Source: Pseudomonas atagonensis
GTDB lineage: Bacteria; Pseudomonadota; Gammaproteobacteria; Pseudomonadales; Pseudomonadaceae
Assembly (NCBI RefSeq): GCF_011369485.1
Contig: NZ_VXCA01000040.1
Coordinates: 1-64,000 of the forward strand
DNA: 64,000 nt
Direction of reading: 5' to 3'
The position numbers and the translations under genes were made by a program. This document shows, in pieces, positions 61,862 to 64,000 of the stretch. Numbering within the stretch: the stretch's first letter is position 1; each line of letters opens with the position of its first letter. A model generated the notes under the pieces. It was not told the DNA's origin, searched no databases, and worked only from the letters and a program-made list of their open reading frames with translations.

Positions 61862-63310
61862 GTGACTCAGAAGCCCGACCAGTGTCTTGGTGAATGGATC
61901 GACCGTGAAGCACTCGCAGAAGCGATGATTCCGCTTATCGGTCAGCTCTACCGCAATAACAACGTGGTGAGTTCGATCTATGGCCGCAGCCTGATCAACC
62001 AGTCTGTCATCGCGATTCTCAAAGCTCATCGCTTTGCTCGCCATCGTTCTTCCGACGATAGCGAACTCTCCGTCCACGAAACATTCCCACTGCTCAAAGC
62101 CATGAGCGAGCTCAAGCTCGGCGCGGCGTCGGTGGATCTGGGCAAGTTGGCGTTCAAATTCCGCAACGAAGGCAACGGCCGCACCGCCGAGCAGTTCGTT
62201 CGTGAAGAAATGGCTGACGTGGTTGGCCAGCAGAACGCTTCGGCCCGCAAAGGCACTGACGTTGTGCTGTACGGCTTCGGTCGTATCGGCCGTCTGCTGG
62301 CGCGCATCCTGATCGAAAAAACAGGTGGCGGCGACGGCCTGCGTCTGCGTGCCATCGTCGTGCGTAAAGGCGCCGAAAACGACCTGACCAAACGCGCCAG
62401 CCTGCTGCGTCGCGATTCGGTACACGGTTCGTTCAACGGTACCATCACCATCGACGAAGAAAACAACACCATCACCGCCAACGGCAACCTGATCCAGGTT
62501 ATCTACGCGAAGAACCCTACCGAAGTGGATTACACCCAGTACGGCATCAAAGATGCGCTGCTGGTGGACAACACCGGTGTATGGCGTGATGCCGATGGCC
62601 TGGGCCAGCACTTGCAGTGCCCGGGTATCGACCGCGTTGTTCTGACCGCGCCTGGCAAGGGCAAGCTGAAGAACATCGTTCACGGTATCAACCACAACGA
62701 AATCACCGCTGACGACAAGATCGTGTCCGCTGCTTCCTGCACCACCAACGCCATCGTGCCGGTGCTGAAAGCGGTGAATGACAAGTTCGGCATCATCAAC
62801 GGTCACGTCGAAACCGTTCACTCGTACACCAACGACCAGAACCTGATCGACAACTTCCACAAGGGTGATCGCCGTGGCCGTAGCGCTGCGCTGAACATGG
62901 TGATCACCGAGACCGGTGCTGCCACCGCTGCTGCCAAGGCCCTGCCTGAGCTGGCCGGCAAGCTGACCGGTAACGCGATCCGTGTTCCGACGCCGAACGT
63001 GTCGATGGCCATTCTCAACCTCAACCTTGAGAAAGCCGCTACCCGTGAAGAGATGAACGAGTACCTGCGCTACATGGCGCTGCACTCCGATCTGCACAAG
63101 CAAATCGACTTCGTCAATTCGCAGGAAGTGGTTTCGACTGACTTCGTTGGCTCGCGTCACGCCGGTGTGGTCGACGCTGAAGCGACCATCGTTCAGGACA
63201 ACCGCGTTGTACTGTACGTCTGGTACGACAACGAGTTCGGTTACAGCTGCCAGGTGATCCGCGTAATGGAAGACATGGCTGATGTGAATCCGCCAGCGTT
63301 CCCGCGCTAA
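61862..63310 (+). CDS. gap: Glyceraldehyde-3-phosphate dehydrogenase, long form
   Basis: GAPDH-family enzyme of 482 aa with a 130-residue N-terminal extension before the NAD-binding domain (LYGFGRIGRLLARIL). Catalytic Cys293 is in SAASCTTNAIVP. The longer form is the usual one at this mfd-linked position in Pseudomonas and is thought to serve gluconeogenic flux. GGAAGGTTCCC precedes the GTG at 61862; an upstream ATG at 61847 or farther starts are less well placed. The helical extension has no known function. Monocistronic with its own terminator. Confidence 0.9.
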   Translation: MTQKPDQCLGEWIDREALAEAMIPLIGQLYRNNNVVSSIYGRSLINQSVIAILKAHRFARHRSSDDSELSVHETFPLLKAMSELKLGAASVDLGKLAFKFRNEGNGRTAEQFVREEMADVVGQQNASARKGTDVVLYGFGRIGRLLARILIEKTGGGDGLRLRAIVVRKGAENDLTKRASLLRRDSVHGSFNGTITIDEENNTITANGNLIQVIYAKNPTEVDYTQYGIKDALLVDNTGVWRDADGLGQHLQCPGIDRVVLTAPGKGKLKNIVHGINHNEITADDKIVSAASCTTNAIVPVLKAVNDKFGIINGHVETVHSYTNDQNLIDNFHKGDRRGRSAALNMVITETGAATAAAKALPELAGKLTGNAIRVPTPNVSMAILNLNLEKAATREEMNEYLRYMALHSDLHKQIDFVNSQEVVSTDFVGSRHAGVVDAEATIVQDNRVVLYVWYDNEFGYSCQVIRVMEDMADVNPPAFPR

Positions 63311-63326
63311 GCGTTAGCAGCACATG

Positions 63327-63360
63327 AAAACGCCCCGACTTTGGTCGGGGCGTTTTTGTT
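63327..63360. terminator. Intrinsic terminator after gap
   Basis: AAAACGCCCCGAC-TTTG-GTCGGGGCG TTTTTGTT: a 9-bp GC stem with flanking A and T runs, 17 bases beyond the gap stop. Confidence 0.93.
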
Positions 63361-63397
63361 TGTGTGGCTGGTAAGTCTTTGTTGCCTTTACTGGCCT

Positions 63398-63489
63398 CTT
63401 CGGGAGCAAGCCCCTCCCACAGTTCCCAGAGTGTTCACAGATTTTCTGTTCGACACAAAACCCTGTGGGAGGGGGGCTTGCTCCCGAAG
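63398..63489. repeat. REP doublet between gap and the symporter gene
   Basis: CTTCGGGAGCAAGCCCCTCCCACAG at 63398-63422 and its inverted partner at 63463-63489. This is the GGGAGCAAGCCCCTCCC variant, a third REP subtype in the window. Confidence 0.88.
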
Positions 63490-63494
63490 ACGCC

Positions 63495-64000
63495 CTAGCG
63501 GGCGCCGCCGGGCACTGCTGCTTGCGCCGTGCGCAGCTCATGTTTATTGCCACGGAACAGCACCAGCGTCGCGATCAAGCCCAGCACCGCCGCGCCACTG
63601 AGCCAGATCCCCGGCGCAGCTTTGTTGTCCAGCACATGAATCAGATACGTACATGCCGCCGGCGTAAAGCCGCCGAAGGTCGCCGTCGCCAGGCTGTAGG
63701 CCAGCGAGAAGCCGGTCGTACGCACCTCCACTGGCATGATTTCGGTCAGCGCCACCACCATCGCGCCGTTGTACGAGCCGTACAGGAACGATAGCCACAG
63801 TTCGACGATCAGCAGATGGCTGAAGCTCGGATTCGCCACCAGCCACGACAGTGCCGGATACGCCGTCAGAATCGCGAGAATCGTCGCCGCCAGCAGTAGG
63901 GGTTTGCGACCGATCTTGTCGGATACCGAGCCCATCACCGGCAGCCAGAAGAAGTTCGACAGGCCAATACACACCGTCACCAGCAACGCATCGAAGTCCG
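63495..64000 (-). CDS. MFS metabolite:H+ symporter, C-terminal part (cut by window end)
   Basis: Partial gene: the C-terminal 168 residues of an MHS-family permease, entering from beyond position 64000. The segment DFDALLVTVCIGLSNFFWLPVMGSVSDKIGRKPLLLAATI carries the second MFS loop motif, and about five further hydrophobic helices follow. This resembles citrate/tricarballylate or dicarboxylate symporters. It is convergent with gap and separated from it by a terminator and a REP doublet. The rest of the gene is outside the window. Confidence 0.85.
   Translation of the reverse strand, partial: DFDALLVTVCIGLSNFFWLPVMGSVSDKIGRKPLLLAATILAILTAYPALSWLVANPSFSHLLIVELWLSFLYGSYNGAMVVALTEIMPVEVRTTGFSLAYSLATATFGGFTPAACTYLIHVLDNKAAPGIWLSGAAVLGLIATLVLFRGNKHELRTAQAAVPGGAR

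Overview
The window is a GC-rich Pseudomonas chromosome segment, most likely from the P. fluorescens group. The second half keeps a gene order I know from Pseudomonas: slt, uup, usp, fadB-fadA, topA, sulA-lexA, psrA, nagZ, mtnP, then csiV/mfd and gap. Inverted pairs of the REP-like GTGGGAGCGGGCTTGCTCGC family lie between genes. The identification rests on protein content and synteny, not on a database search.

1-10.9 kb is an accessory catabolic region. After a stand-alone PBP2 gene come two paralogous modules, each a LysR regulator divergent from a metabolite:H+ symporter. The first module carries a class II aldolase and a D-2-hydroxyacid dehydrogenase. The second carries a zinc-dependent carbamoylase-type amidohydrolase and an acetylpolyamine deacetylase-like enzyme. 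Both LysR/transporter intergenic regions contain the same 15-base sequence and a similar AT-rich dyad.

11-24.2 kb is a complete but split quinohemoprotein amine dehydrogenase (QHNDH) locus. One block encodes an AcoR-like sigma-54 activator followed by QhpF (ABC exporter), QhpE (subtilisin-like protease) and QhpG (FAD monooxygenase), with overlapping genes. The other encodes the diheme alpha subunit, the radical SAM enzyme QhpD, the cross-linked gamma subunit and the beta subunit. Between them, on the opposite strand, lie an aldehyde dehydrogenase with a textbook sigma-54 promoter and an unrecognised 242-aa gene. Together they would oxidise primary amines in the periplasm to aldehydes and then to acids in the cytoplasm.

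24.2-37.4 kb is mixed: LprI-like protein, ADP-ribosylglycohydrolase, SRPBCC protein, APH(6)-type kinase, acnA, rlmM, tusA, a MATE exporter, pdxB, an ABC exporter, and what looks like the remnant of a Fic-family gene.

37.4-64 kb is core genome: slt, uup, usp, fadBA, topA, the lexA-sulA SOS operon with two LexA boxes, psrA with two fused PsrA boxes, nagZ, mtnP, a SNF2 helicase, csiV, mfd, a long gap-type gene, and a symporter gene cut by the window end. I saw no rRNA, tRNA, CRISPR array, insertion sequence or prophage gene.
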